Assembly (NCBI GenBank): GCA_002412715.1 | Contig: DHVP01000046.1 | Span: forward strand, 1 to 60,049 | From: Deltaproteobacteria bacterium UBA5205 | GTDB lineage: Bacteria; Desulfobacterota; Syntrophorhabdia; Syntrophorhabdales; Syntrophorhabdaceae | Direction: 5' to 3' | DNA length: 60,049 nucleotides | Position numbers and translations under genes: made by a program | Notes under the pieces: model-generated | Told to the model about the DNA's origin: nothing | Databases searched by the model: none | What the model saw: the letters and a program-made list of their open reading frames with translations, nothing else | Shown here: one piece after another, positions 7,701 to 15,802 of the stretch | Layout: the number at the start of each line of letters is the position of its first letter | Numbering within the stretch: the first letter of the stretch is position 1

Positions 7701-9799
7701 CCAGGAACGTCACCCTCAATGCAGGAGGCGGCACCTTTGATACGAATGGCAACAATTTGACTATGTCGGGTGACATGACGGGAACAGGCGGGATTACGAA
7801 GGCCGGTGCCGGCACGCTCACTCTGGCCGGCGCCAATACCTATACCGGAACAACGACGATAAATGGAGGTATCCTCAGCGCGGGGGTTGCCAACGCCCTG
7901 GGTACTTCAACAGCGGTCTCCCTGGCGAATACCGCCGGGGTCACATTCGATCTCAACAACTTCGACATCACCATCGGTTCCCTGGCGGGGGGAGGAACAA
8001 CGGGAGGCAATGTGACCCTCGGAACGGGTACGCTTACCACAGGCGACGCCTCAAGCACCATCTATGCGGGCACGATCAGCGGAACGGGTTCTCTCGTTAA
8101 GATAGGCACCGGAACGTTCACCCTTTCCGGCGCCAACACCTATACCGGGACAACGACGATCGATGCAGGTTCGCTCTCGGTGACCGGCAGCCTTGCAAGC
8201 CCTGTGATCATCTCGGCGGCAGGCACCCTCAAGGGCAACAGCACGATCAATGCCAATGTCATCAACAAGGGCACCATCGCCCCGGGCAACTCCATCGGCA
8301 CTATCAGCATCGCCGGCAATTATACGCAAAACGCGGGCTCGGTATACCAGGTAGAGGTAAACGAGGAAGGGCAGTCCGACAAGCTCAATGTTGGGGGCAC
8401 CGCGACCTTAAACGGCGGCACCGTGGCCGTTATGGCTGAATCAGGCATTTTCAGGCTGAGGACGCCCTATACCATCCTTACCGCCGGAAGTGTCGTGGGA
8501 ACCTTCGCGGATGTCACGAGCAACCTTGCCTTTCTCACCCCTTCCTTGAGTTACGACGCCACGCACGTCTACCTCCTTCTCGCCCGCAACTCCACGGATT
8601 TCTCCGCCGTGGCATACACCGGCAACCAAAGGGCCGTCGCCTCAGCGCTGGACCGCATAGCGCTGTCGGCCAGGGGAGACATGGAGGATGTCATCAACAC
8701 CCTTCTCTACCTTAGCTCATCCGGTGCCAGGGGAGCCTACGATCAGATGGGCGGACTTACTCACAGCGCCCTTACCGGGGTAACATTCTCCTCTTTCAAC
8801 ACCTACATCGGCGCGATTGCGGAAAGGACAAAGAGTTTCATGCCGGGTGGATCTTCATCGCCATTCGCGGGACGCTCCGGCATGCTTGCCCTGGGGGGTG
8901 ATGCGGCGAGCGATGCGGCCGGCGCCCTTATTGCGGCCCTGGGAAGAGCACAAGGGGAGAGGTCCCCTTCGTCGGGCCTGTGGGCGCAGGGATACGGCAG
9001 CACGGGGGACAGACGGGCCGATGATATATCGTCGCGCTACGGTTACGATACATCGGGCATGATGGCCGGATTCGACAGGCGGGTTGCCGATTCCCTCCTT
9101 TTCGGCATTTCGCTGGGGCACTCCTCCACGAGGGCACACATGAAGGAACTCCCCGACAAGGCCACCATATCGAGCTACCAGGGCGCCCTCTATGGCATCT
9201 ACAGGAACGACCCCTGGTACGTGAGCTCCGTTGCGGCGTACGGGTACAACCGCTACGATACCACGAGAGGCATATCCTTCGGCCAGATCGCGAGGAGGGC
9301 CAACGTCGCCTACGGCGGCCATACATTGGGGGGATACGCGGAGGCGGGGTACCGGATAGCCGCCGCACCCGTGGACGTCATCCCCATGGTATCCCTGGCG
9401 GGCAGCAGCCTGATGCGCAACAGCTTTCAGGAGAGAGACGCCGGGGCGATGAACCTCGACGTCGACGCCGGCCGCACCTCTTCTCTCGTGGGATCCCTGG
9501 GCGTCAGGCTGAGGAAGGACTACGCGGTCTCATCGGGCAGTGTGACCCCCGAGTTCAGGATGCGCTGGGACCACGAGTTCTCGAAAGACGATCACGTGCT
9601 TGAGGCCTCCTTCTCCGGCTATCCCGCAACCGCCTTCACCGTCAGGGCCGACAGACCGGAAAGGAACAGCTTCGCCCCGGGCTTCACGCTTACATGGCGG
9701 ACGAAAGACAATATGGACTTCCACCTTACCTATGACGGCAGCTTCTCTGAAGACAGCACCCAGCACTGGGGAACGCTCGGCCTGCGGTATACGTGGTAG
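4778..9799 (+). CDS. PATR-repeat autotransporter (type Va secretion)
   Basis: A 1673-residue protein with a signal peptide (residues 1-23, ending VHAG), a long passenger and a C-terminal beta-barrel (from about residue 1390, WAQGYGSTGDRR, to the terminal RYTW with an aromatic last residue, as Bam substrates have). The passenger carries eleven passenger-associated transport repeats of the form GTLTLSGANTYTGGTT, then a NTI/IAPGNSIGTI section and a pre-barrel junction near VAYTGNQRAVASALD. PATR proteins form parallel beta-helices at the cell surface; adhesion or biofilm roles are usual but not shown here. No cysteine is seen in the mature passenger. The ribosome site is weak. DNA-level tandem repeats are listed separately. 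Confidence 0.92.
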   Translation: MKKNPAIIAILLSVLLPCMTVHAGTVWDGAGANTNINTANNWNDNVNPSFDGTQTVTFGTGGTTATINANVSFLGLIFNRDSNFTVAAGTGTLTIGAGGINAAIPGVTSRTYTISEGIILDADQTWTATNNGAGVTTLTVSGAVSGAGRNLTLGGTGNTNISGVIGTGTGSLSMTGTGTLTLSGANTYSGGTTLSSGTLRVGNNAALGTGTLTLSGGTLASSSTTARILANDSVVGGNFILGQASGGTGALTLSGAMDLGGAMRQITVNNAADTISGVISGAGGITKAGTGALTLSGANTYTGGTTLSSGTLLLGDDAALGTGTLSLSGGTLASSSTTARTLANNVVVGGNFILGQASGGTGALTLSGAMDLGGAMRQITVNNAVDTISGVISGTGGITKAGTGALTLSGANTYSGGTTINAGKIVVDSDGNLGDASGQLTFGGGGTLQITNGFTSARNVTLNGGGGAFDTNGNDLTMLGNMTGTGPLIKRGDGALTLSGTNTYTGATTINGGILRAGVNNALSTTTAVTLANTAGAGLDLNNFDQTIGSLAGGGTTGGNVTLGSGTLTAGNSSSTTYAGIISGTGGLIKKGTGTLTLTGANTYSGGTTVSAGNLQGDSTSIQGNITNNARVIFNQGAEGVYSGDMTGTGGITKAGNGALTLTGTNTYTGTTIINAGILRSGVINALGTATAVTLANTAGAALDLNNFDQTIGSLAGGGTTGGNVTLGAGTLTTGNASSTTYAGIISGTGGLVKKGTGTLTLTGANTYTGGTTVSTGGITGNSTSLQGSITNNALVTFNQTAAGTYSGDMTGTGALTKTGAGALTLSGTNTYTGNTTISTGILRAGVNNALSTTTAVTLANTAGASLDLNNFDLTIGSLAGGGTTTRGSVTLGSGTLTTGNDSSTSYAGVISGTGSLVKTGTGTLTLSGASTYTGGTVINEGTISVGSNGNLGNASGQLTFGGGTLRITNGFASARNVTLNAGGGTFDTNGNNLTMSGDMTGTGGITKAGAGTLTLAGANTYTGTTTINGGILSAGVANALGTSTAVSLANTAGVTFDLNNFDITIGSLAGGGTTGGNVTLGTGTLTTGDASSTIYAGTISGTGSLVKIGTGTFTLSGANTYTGTTTIDAGSLSVTGSLASPVIISAAGTLKGNSTINANVINKGTIAPGNSIGTISIAGNYTQNAGSVYQVEVNEEGQSDKLNVGGTATLNGGTVAVMAESGIFRLRTPYTILTAGSVVGTFADVTSNLAFLTPSLSYDATHVYLLLARNSTDFSAVAYTGNQRAVASALDRIALSARGDMEDVINTLLYLSSSGARGAYDQMGGLTHSALTGVTFSSFNTYIGAIAERTKSFMPGGSSSPFAGRSGMLALGGDAASDAAGALIAALGRAQGERSPSSGLWAQGYGSTGDRRADDISSRYGYDTSGMMAGFDRRVADSLLFGISLGHSSTRAHMKELPDKATISSYQGALYGIYRNDPWYVSSVAAYGYNRYDTTRGISFGQIARRANVAYGGHTLGGYAEAGYRIAAAPVDVIPMVSLAGSSLMRNSFQERDAGAMNLDVDAGRTSSLVGSLGVRLRKDYAVSSGSVTPEFRMRWDHEFSKDDHVLEASFSGYPATAFTVRADRPERNSFAPGFTLTWRTKDNMDFHLTYDGSFSEDSTQHWGTLGLRYTW
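5333..6010 (+). repeat. two tandem 339-bp units inside the autotransporter gene
   Basis: The AATACCTA landmark occurs at 5333, 5672 and (as AACACCTA) 6011, giving an exact 339-bp period or 113 codons. The second halves of the units are almost identical at base level, for example the GGTGGAAATTTCATACTCGG block in both. This implies recent duplication or ongoing conversion. Confidence 0.9.
6281..7264 (+). repeat. two tandem 492-bp units inside the autotransporter gene
   Basis: The ACCTATACGGG landmark recurs at 6281, 6773 and 7265, an exact 492-bp (164-codon) period, with a further shortened unit downstream. Each unit codes for a LANTAGxxLDLNNFD module followed by a SITNNALVTFNQ-like module. 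A separate pair of GNLGDASGQLTFGGG modules lies at 6011-6280 and 7571-7841. Confidence 0.88.
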
Positions 9800-9884
9800 A
9801 AAGAGCGTTCTCTTGAGACTCCGGGACTCTGAGACAATTTTCGGTTGACCCCGCCGCACCCCGACACCCAGTAAAAAACTGATC

Positions 9885-9952
9885 TTGACTCGTCGTTATG
9901 TAATATGATATATAACCATCGTTATATACATGCAGGTAGAACGATGGTTATA
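9885..9952 (+). promoter_or_regulatory. porin promoter with 11-bp inverted repeat
   Basis: TTGACT at 9885-9890 and TATATA at 9909-9914 are 18 nt apart. TATAACCATCG (9911-9921) and its complement CGATGGTTATA (9942-9952) form an inverted repeat with a 20-nt spacer, centred just after the -10 box. This is a likely operator or a leader hairpin of the porin mRNA. The regulator is unknown. Confidence 0.55.
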
Positions 9953-10052
9953 CTGCACCGTGACATGGAGGACGGGAACAGGCACCTGTGTGAACCGGGG
10001 AGCTATCGCATTACTTTTGCTCTACCATGCTAACTATTTGAAGGAGGCAGGG

Positions 10053-11324
10053 ATGAAGAAACTCTTATTGGCCTTATTTGTAATTTCTCTTATTATTCCG
10101 GCACTGGGTAATGCGGGCAGCGTATCGAGCAGATACGACGTTACATTCGGCGGTTTCGTGAAGTACGACCTCGGTTATTCATCTCAGAATACCAGCGCAG
10201 ACGCAGGTTCCGCGTTCAGGAAGAGCTCATCCACAAGATCAGTTCTGGCAGACGAGTATGGCAACACCTTCCAGAGCGCCGGTGAGACCCGTTTCAACTT
10301 TCTCATCAAAGGTCCCGATCTGTGGGGCGCCAGGACAAGTGCCTTCATCGAAGGCGACTTCCGCGGCGTAACAACAGGCAACCAGTATGGCGGATTCCAG
10401 CTGAGGCACGCCTTCATGAAAATGAACTGGAACTCAGCGGAATTGATGATCGGCCAGAACTGGCAGCAGTGGGGTATGCCCTACTACGGGACATGGCTGG
10501 GCACCAGCGATTTCAATCAGTACTTGAGGGGCATCAGAACTCCCCAGATGGCTTTCCGGTATTTCTTCACCAAAGAATTTAGCACGATGGTCGGTATCAC
10601 AAGCGCGACAGACTGGTCAGACGGAACCCGTCAGTTCAACGACGGCTACGCCAGAAGCAACTGGCCCGGACTTCAAAGCGAAATCGCATACTGGACGGAC
10701 CGCTGCGGCAAGATCGGCCCCCACAACCTGAAGTTTGCCCTCGGTGCGTACTATGGCAGGGACAAAGAAACCTACGTCGATCCGATCAATGCGGCTAACT
10801 ACAAAGACGATACGACCAATGCCTGGGTCACCGCGTTCAGGTATTCCGTACCGATCGTTCCTGAGAAGCAGGGCAACAAAGCAATGTCCGTTCTTCTTAA
10901 CGGCAACTTTTTCATCGGCCAGAACGTGGCCGGGAACAAATGGTTGAGCACTCCCAGTTATGGTGCCTACCTGAGACCGGGAAACGATGCGGCCGCACCG
11001 ACCCTTTTCGGTCTTTTTGCGCAGGCGTCATGGTGGCTCACCAACAACGTGTCACTCAACGGCCTGTACGGCTACCTGAAGTACAACTACAGCGAATGGG
11101 CACGCACCAACAGCGCGGCAGCGCGTGACCGGATCAACATGTCACAAACGTATGCCGTCAACCTCCTGTGGGATGCGAACCAGGCCATCAGGTTTGGAAT
11201 CGAGTGGATGACGATGTTCAATAGTTTCAACGGCAAGGGTCAGGGTACGGGTACCGGCGCCGGCTTTGCCGATGGCAGCGGCACCATAAACCAGTACAGA
11301 CTCGCAGCCTGGTACTTCTTTTAA
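10053..11324 (+). CDS. outer-membrane porin-like beta-barrel protein
   Basis: Start set at the ATG preceded by AAGGAGG (5 nt spacing). The product has 423 residues with a signal peptide (MKKLLLALFVISLIIPALGN, cleaved after NAG). The mature protein alternates hydrophobic and polar residues, is rich in Tyr, Trp and Phe and ends in AWYFF, with the terminal Phe that BamA recognises. FGGFVKYDLGY near the N-terminus resembles the first strand of DcaP-like or delta-proteobacterial porins. The substrate is unknown. It stands alone, with its own promoter and a GC-rich terminator hairpin behind it. Confidence 0.82.
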   Translation: MKKLLLALFVISLIIPALGNAGSVSSRYDVTFGGFVKYDLGYSSQNTSADAGSAFRKSSSTRSVLADEYGNTFQSAGETRFNFLIKGPDLWGARTSAFIEGDFRGVTTGNQYGGFQLRHAFMKMNWNSAELMIGQNWQQWGMPYYGTWLGTSDFNQYLRGIRTPQMAFRYFFTKEFSTMVGITSATDWSDGTRQFNDGYARSNWPGLQSEIAYWTDRCGKIGPHNLKFALGAYYGRDKETYVDPINAANYKDDTTNAWVTAFRYSVPIVPEKQGNKAMSVLLNGNFFIGQNVAGNKWLSTPSYGAYLRPGNDAAAPTLFGLFAQASWWLTNNVSLNGLYGYLKYNYSEWARTNSAAARDRINMSQTYAVNLLWDANQAIRFGIEWMTMFNSFNGKGQGTGTGAGFADGSGTINQYRLAAWYFF

Positions 11325-11363
11325 GATTTCCTGTCGGCCGGCTATTGTGGACAAAGACGAAGA

Positions 11364-11387
11364 CAAAGGGCCCTTTCGGGCCCTTTG
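11364..11387 (+). terminator. GC-rich hairpin after the porin gene
   Basis: CAAAGGGCCC and GGGCCCTTTG pair perfectly around a TTTC loop, 40 nt after the porin stop. No long T run follows, so it may act weakly; the CBM48 gene ends just beyond on the other strand, so it may serve both. Confidence 0.6.
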
Positions 11388-11405
11388 CTATATACGCGGC
11401 ATCCC

Positions 11406-11678
11406 CTAAACCCATACGACGCAGTTAAAAATTCCGATCTGGTTGACCCGCCGTGCCGGGGTATTGGGATCGCCGCACCAGACGCCGTCAACGATAAAAC
11501 GGTATTCATGGATCCCGGGGTTGAGGTTTATCGTGGTTCTCCAGGTTCCATCCTTACATTTTCTGAGGGGTCGTGCGGTCTTGCGCCAGTTATTGAAGTT
11601 TCGTGCCACGAAGACTTCGTGCGCCAGGGGTGCATAAAGTTTGAATGTTACCCTTTTCTTGTGATTTTTTTTAATCAT
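11406..11678 (-). CDS. stand-alone CBM48 (glycogen-binding) domain protein
   Basis: About 90 residues beginning MIKKNHKKRVTFKLYAPLA, then VFVARNFNNWRKTARPLRK, GTWRTTINLNPGIHEYRFIV and DGVWCGDP. This is the AMPK-beta/isoamylase N-terminal glycogen-binding fold with its usual Trp and Lys sugar-binding positions, without any catalytic domain. It probably binds alpha-glucan or acts as a subunit of another enzyme. The start is the internal ATG, since 12 upstream codons lack family similarity; the ribosome site is weak. No glycogen gene is nearby. Confidence 0.78.
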   Translation of the reverse strand: MIKKNHKKRVTFKLYAPLAHEVFVARNFNNWRKTARPLRKCKDGTWRTTINLNPGIHEYRFIVDGVWCGDPNTPARRVNQIGIFNCVVWV

Positions 11679-11919
11679 TGCCAGGAAAGACCTTTCAAGG
11701 AATTGACGACACATGGCAGCCTGACGAAAACTTCACCCAAGATTCACCTGTACAACTCTATAATAAGAACCCGGCTGTGTCTGTCGCAGAAGCGCTATTT
11801 ATTTTGTAGTAGTTTTGTAAAATGTCGTGTCATCGTTTTTTGTCGCGATGGGACGGGGATAGCGTGCTTTGGTGTGCTGCTGTTTCTGGAAGGGAACGAA
11901 GTTGCGGCCGGTGGAAAGG

Positions 11920-12552
11920 TTACTCCACGAGACCATATTTCACGGCATACCAGATCAATTCGTTGGTCTTCTTGACGGAGATTTTTTCGAGAATTCTGAC
12001 CCGGTACGTTCGGACGGTATTTATGCTGAGGTGGAGCTGTTCGGCAATCTCCTTGTTCGTCAGTCCGCTCGCGACCATCTTCATTACCTGGAGCTCGCGA
12101 ATGGAGAGCTTCTCATGCGGGGGGGCTTCCGTATCGGATTCAAAATCCAGAACCATCTGCTCTGCAAACGCCGGGTTGACATATCGCTTCCCCGAGAGGA
12201 TCTTGTTTACCGCTGCGACCAGCTCTTCCGATGCGCTCCGTTTCGTAATATAGCCCTGCGCCCCTGCCTTTATGGAACGCACCGCGTATTGTTCCTCGGG
12301 ATACATGCTGACTATCAGGACGGGGAGTCTCGTCCGTTTCTTCTTGATTTCTTTCAAGGCTTCGAGGCCGTTTATATCGGGAAGGGAAATATCCAGCAGG
12401 ACCAGATTGTAATCATTGTGGTGGACCTTGTTGATCAGTTCGTAGCCTCTGCGTGCCTCATCGAATACCATATCGGTGAAATGCTCCTGGAGTATCTCCT
12501 TGAGACCTTTCAATACTACGGGGTGGTCATCGGCGATAATGACTCGCAACAT
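11920..12552 (-). CDS. NarL/FixJ-family response regulator
   Basis: 210 residues: receiver domain (about 1-120) with acidic pocket DD near residue 8, phosphoacceptor Asp54 in LVLLDISLP and the Lys in YITKRSA; LuxR-type helix-turn-helix at the C-terminus (LSIRELQVMKMVASGLTNKE, then SINTVRTYRVRILEKI). It lies 4 nt after the kinase gene, so the two form one operon and a cognate pair. Targets are not visible; nrfHA and the porin are candidates only because they are neighbours. Confidence 0.92.
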   Translation of the reverse strand: MLRVIIADDHPVVLKGLKEILQEHFTDMVFDEARRGYELINKVHHNDYNLVLLDISLPDINGLEALKEIKKKRTRLPVLIVSMYPEEQYAVRSIKAGAQGYITKRSASEELVAAVNKILSGKRYVNPAFAEQMVLDFESDTEAPPHEKLSIRELQVMKMVASGLTNKEIAEQLHLSINTVRTYRVRILEKISVKKTNELIWYAVKYGLVE

Positions 12553-12556
12553 CTGT

Positions 12557-13426
12557 CTATCCCTCCTTGCGTGAAGTGCTGACCGGGCGGAGCTGAACCG
12601 TAAGGGTAACTGTTGTGCCTTTTCCCCGGACCCCCATAATGGTCAGGGTTCCACCCATTGCATGCGCCCGCTCGTGCATGCCCGTCAGGCCGATGGATCT
12701 GGGATCTACAAGCTCTTTCTTTGTGATGCCTTTGCCATTATCGCTTATTTCCATGGTAAAGATACCCTTCTTTTTTTTCAGAGATATTGTGACGTCCTGT
12801 GCGCGCGAATGGCGCACCACGTTTGTGAGCGACTCCTGAAGGATACGAAAAGCTCCTGTGGAAACGGTATCGTTGAGCCCTATGTTATATGGTTCGGAGA
12901 TGATGCGGCATACAATATCCGTTCTTTTGGTGAGGTCTCTTACGGCGAGCTCTACTGCATCCCTCAGGCCGAAGTCATCAAGGGCCACGGGCCTCAACCT
13001 TGCCGACATCTGCTGGACTGTTATGATGGTGCGGTCAAGGGCGGCGAGCACGGAGTTCAATCTTTCCAGAATGAGTCCGTCATTCTCCGGCAGCCTTCTC
13101 TTTATCCAGCTGACATCGAGTTTCATTCCTGTCAGGGCCTGCCCGAATTCATCGTGAAGTTCGCGCGAGAGTGTCGTGCGTTCCTCTTCCCGTATCTTCT
13201 GCAGGTGGATGCTGAGATGGCGTAATCGTTCGTGGGAATCCTGCAAGGCGGCTTCGATATTTCTTCTTTCCGCGATCTCCTGTTTGAGCAGTTCGTTCAA
13301 TTCGGACAATCGGGCCGTGCGCTGCCTGACCCGTTGCTCCAGGACTTGCTGAGTCTCCGGTTCATATGATGATGCCGCCGTTTCCGGTTGGACAGCGTGC
13401 CTTCTGATAGTACCGGAATCGTCCAT
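12557..13426 (-). CDS. cytoplasmic NarL-type sensor histidine kinase
   Basis: Start placed at the ATG before DDSGTIRRHAV because GGGAG lies upstream. No membrane segment or signal peptide. Residues about 25-90 form a coiled coil, followed by a HisKA_3 dimerisation domain with RELHDEFGQALTGMK (phospho-His) and a HATPase_c domain (FRILQESLTNVVRHSRA, DNGKGI, GLTGMHERA). The signal must reach it inside the cell or through a partner, because no PAS or GAF domain is present. It is followed directly by its response regulator. Confidence 0.9.
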   Translation of the reverse strand: MDDSGTIRRHAVQPETAASSYEPETQQVLEQRVRQRTARLSELNELLKQEIAERRNIEAALQDSHERLRHLSIHLQKIREEERTTLSRELHDEFGQALTGMKLDVSWIKRRLPENDGLILERLNSVLAALDRTIITVQQMSARLRPVALDDFGLRDAVELAVRDLTKRTDIVCRIISEPYNIGLNDTVSTGAFRILQESLTNVVRHSRAQDVTISLKKKKGIFTMEISDNGKGITKKELVDPRSIGLTGMHERAHAMGGTLTIMGVRGKGTTVTLTVQLRPVSTSRKEG

Positions 13427-13753
13427 TGTTCTCCCCTCAGGCAAGCTTTCATAGCCTGAATATCGCGCTACCCCAAACGGTATTCATGGCCGTCACCCGC
13501 CGCTGGAATACTGGTTTTGCGCATCCAGTCAAAAAGTCTGTCGGTGTATCTTAGTCGGAGGAGACAAACCCCTGAAGTCGTCTCCGCCCTGACAACATAT
13601 ACGAATTATAGCAAGGAAATCCGTAAGTGCAAAGGGGGGTAAGACATCGTTTGCGCCGAAGGCCTTGATATCGCTTGATTTTATGGGCATGTAATTCTTA
13701 AAATTTTTTCATAATTATGAAAAAAGCTCGTCGAAGGATACGCCCTTTTCGAT
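13427..13753. other. gene-free stretch between nrfA and the kinase gene
   Basis: Contains an AT-rich perfect palindrome (13704-13725) and GGAGGAGAC/GTCTCC repeats near 13557-13590 that can pair. No open frame with a ribosome site was seen. It should hold the nrf terminator and the two-component promoter. Confidence 0.5.
13704..13725. terminator. 22-bp perfect AT-rich palindrome downstream of nrfA
   Basis: The arm TTTTTTCATAA is followed directly by its exact complement. It lies 29 nt after the nrfA stop. As RNA it gives an A/U hairpin with U-rich flanks on both strands, so it may be a bidirectional terminator; a regulator site for the downstream kinase operon is the alternative. Confidence 0.45.
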
Positions 13754-15031
13754 TCAGGGTGATACTCCGGCTGCTTTCACGGCCGATTCCCGGGCTTTGT
13801 GAGCAAGATCTATTGATTGTCCCAGGGTGTTCAGGCACAGGGCAGGATTGTGAAAACCCATGCTGTTCTCGGCCGCGACAAAGTCCCAGTACCACTGTGC
13901 TTTTCTCAGGTTCTCCCGGGCCTTGTCAAGCTCTCCTTTGTTGACTCCCGAGACGGCTAGGGCCTTCGCGATGGCCTCGTGCGCCCCGGAGATCGTTATG
14001 CCGGCGGTGTGTTGAAGCTCCCAGACGCTTTTCTGCGTGGCCTTTACACGATCGAGAAGCCATTTCGCCTCTTCGGGATGGCATCGCCTGCATGATGCTT
14101 CCGTATGTTTCATGGGGCTCGTGACCCAGTGGGAAGTGTATTTTTGACCCCTCTCACGCATATAGGGCATATGGCAATCGGCGCAGGAGATGCCGGCCTT
14201 TGCATGGGTGCCGCCGGAAAATGTCTCGAAGTCAGGGTGCTGGGCCTTGAGCAACATCGTCTGGGAATCGGGATGGATCCAGTCGCCTTCAAAACCCCCC
14301 GGCTTTCCGCTATAGTATGCATACATCTGCTCCGGGTGAGCTCCCTTGTCCCAGGGAAAGATTACCCGTGATGTTTCAGGTTCGAAATAATATTCGGCAT
14401 GGCACTGCCCGCAGACGTAACTGCGCATATCCTCCCTGGCCGCCTTCGTGACATCGATACCTTTTCTCTGCATGGCCTCTATGAAAGCCGGGTTGGCAAC
14501 GCGAAGCTCCATGGTGGATGGATTATGGCAATTTGCACAGGCGATGGAGTGTTTCATTTTAACGAGCAATTCCCCCAGGGGCTTCTTTGCATAGGCCCAT
14601 CCCGAGCTCTTGAATATCCCGATGAGGTGTACGGACTTGCAGGTCATGCAGGCGCCGGGGCTCTGAAGGGTGATCCGCTTTGATTCCTTGAGGTCCGTGA
14701 GCGCATGGGGATGTCCCCGATCTTCCGCGTAATCCTTGCTGAAGGCCATCCCTTTGAAATTCATCAGAATTTCCGGCTGTCTCAGTGAATGCTGATATTT
14801 GACGGAACCGCCAAAATCGGTGGGAGACGCGGACATTTCCATATTCTTCTGGAAACTTCCGTACTGGAGAGGGTAATGGCGGCCCCATACGGCCGGATCG
14901 TATTCTCCCTCGGGGATTGCCGTCACCTCCGATTTGTCGGAAGGCTTCAAAAGGAAGGACCGAACCGCCGCCACAATGACAAAGATAAAAATTACAGCGA
15001 GCACAATGGTTATCACCGGCTTCTTATTCAA
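13754..15031 (-). CDS. nrfA: ammonia-forming cytochrome c nitrite reductase, catalytic subunit
   Basis: About 425 residues with five haem sites: CMTCK (residues 128-132, the Lys-ligated active-site haem typical of NrfA), then CANCH, CGQCH, CADCH and CRRCH. It reduces nitrite to ammonium with six electrons in the periplasm. The uncleaved-looking N-terminal helix (residues 5-27) may anchor it in the membrane. I chose a TTG start because GGAGG lies 8 nt upstream and it overlaps the nrfH stop; an ATG 33 nt upstream inside nrfH lacks a ribosome site. The order nrfH-nrfA is the usual respiratory operon. Confidence 0.93.
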   Translation of the reverse strand: MNKKPVITIVLAVIFIFVIVAAVRSFLLKPSDKSEVTAIPEGEYDPAVWGRHYPLQYGSFQKNMEMSASPTDFGGSVKYQHSLRQPEILMNFKGMAFSKDYAEDRGHPHALTDLKESKRITLQSPGACMTCKSVHLIGIFKSSGWAYAKKPLGELLVKMKHSIACANCHNPSTMELRVANPAFIEAMQRKGIDVTKAAREDMRSYVCGQCHAEYYFEPETSRVIFPWDKGAHPEQMYAYYSGKPGGFEGDWIHPDSQTMLLKAQHPDFETFSGGTHAKAGISCADCHMPYMRERGQKYTSHWVTSPMKHTEASCRRCHPEEAKWLLDRVKATQKSVWELQHTAGITISGAHEAIAKALAVSGVNKGELDKARENLRKAQWYWDFVAAENSMGFHNPALCLNTLGQSIDLAHKARESAVKAAGVSP

Positions 15032-15524
15032 ACCTGAGCCCTCCCTGCCCCACGGGGCGTCCATGGACGATAAATTTATGACACTTCATGCAATCGGCGT
15101 TGCCTTTTGCCATGGGTGTTTTTTCGATAGTGGAGAAATGACACCTTTTGCAGTTTGAGTTTGCGATGCCGCGGGCGTGGTTTGTGAGCTTGATGGCAAA
15201 AGGGTAGGTCCGGGTTGTTTCCCCCACCACGTCACGGATCCCGGCATACGCCTTATAGACCGCGGCGTAGGCGATATTGTTCCGGGGAAGGTGGCATTCC
15301 ACGCAGGCAAACTGTTTGTGCCGCGATGCCTGCCATGCGAAATAGTTGTTTTCCATGCTGTGGCACGAGCCGCAGAAATACGGGATGCCCCCAAAATGAT
15401 ATCCCGAAAAGACGACGACCATGAAAATGGCGCCAAGAGAAGCGCCTATCGCGATGAGCCTCCAGACGTGTCTCTTTATCACCGCATCAAAATCGGCCTT
15501 GTCGTTATCCTGCGGGAGCGACAT
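15024..15524 (-). CDS. nrfH: NapC/NirT-type tetrahaem cytochrome, quinol oxidase subunit of nitrite reductase
   Basis: 166 residues: one membrane helix (about 22-42, IAIGASLGAIFMVVVFSGYH) and four haem sites CGSCH, CVECH, CKRCH and CMKCH. NrfH takes electrons from menaquinol and passes them to NrfA in a membrane-bound complex. AAGGAGAG precedes the ATG. Its last codons overlap the nrfA start, which ties the translation of the two subunits. Confidence 0.93.
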   Translation of the reverse strand: MSLPQDNDKADFDAVIKRHVWRLIAIGASLGAIFMVVVFSGYHFGGIPYFCGSCHSMENNYFAWQASRHKQFACVECHLPRNNIAYAAVYKAYAGIRDVVGETTRTYPFAIKLTNHARGIANSNCKRCHFSTIEKTPMAKGNADCMKCHKFIVHGRPVGQGGLRFE

Positions 15525-15556
15525 CTCTCTCCTTAAATTGGTTTGTAAACACAGAC

Positions 15557-15585
15557 AGTTTAGTATGCAGGGGTATGTCCGTCAA
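15557..15585 (-). promoter_or_regulatory. predicted promoter of nrfHA
   Basis: On the minus strand TTGACG and TAAACT are separated by 17 nt, with the -10 box about 33 nt before the nrfH ATG. No FNR or NarL box could be recognised with confidence. Confidence 0.5.
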
Positions 15586-15672
15586 CAACAAAGACGGTTT
15601 CAAGCTTCGGGTGTCGGGTCACGGGTCAGGGATCTTTATCTTCTGCCCGAAACCCGAAACTTTTTCTCATGC

Positions 15673-15700
15673 TTGACGAACCGCGGATTAGCAATATACT
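15673..15700 (+). promoter_or_regulatory. predicted promoter of the 93-residue protein gene
   Basis: TTGACG and TATACT are 16 nt apart. The gene start lies about 100 nt downstream, so a sizeable leader is transcribed. The region also carries GGGTCACGGGT-type repeat words near 15605-15660. Confidence 0.5.
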
Positions 15701-15802
15701 TGGAATATGTACGGGGTTCTTTTGGGGTTTGTGCGGGTCACGCTGTAAGCGCGGTCCTGTTTATGCGGTAACGGTGCATCGAATCTACCCAGGAGGTGTT
15801 GC

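Noticed and set aside
5333..8160. Regular repeats that could suggest a CRISPR array
   Set aside because: Periods of 339 and 492 bp are multiples of three within one open frame and code for PATR modules; no short repeat with unique spacers.
13670..13700. Possible FNR box (TTGATATCGCTTGAT)
   Set aside because: The halves are direct, not inverted, so it does not fit TTGAT-N4-ATCAA.
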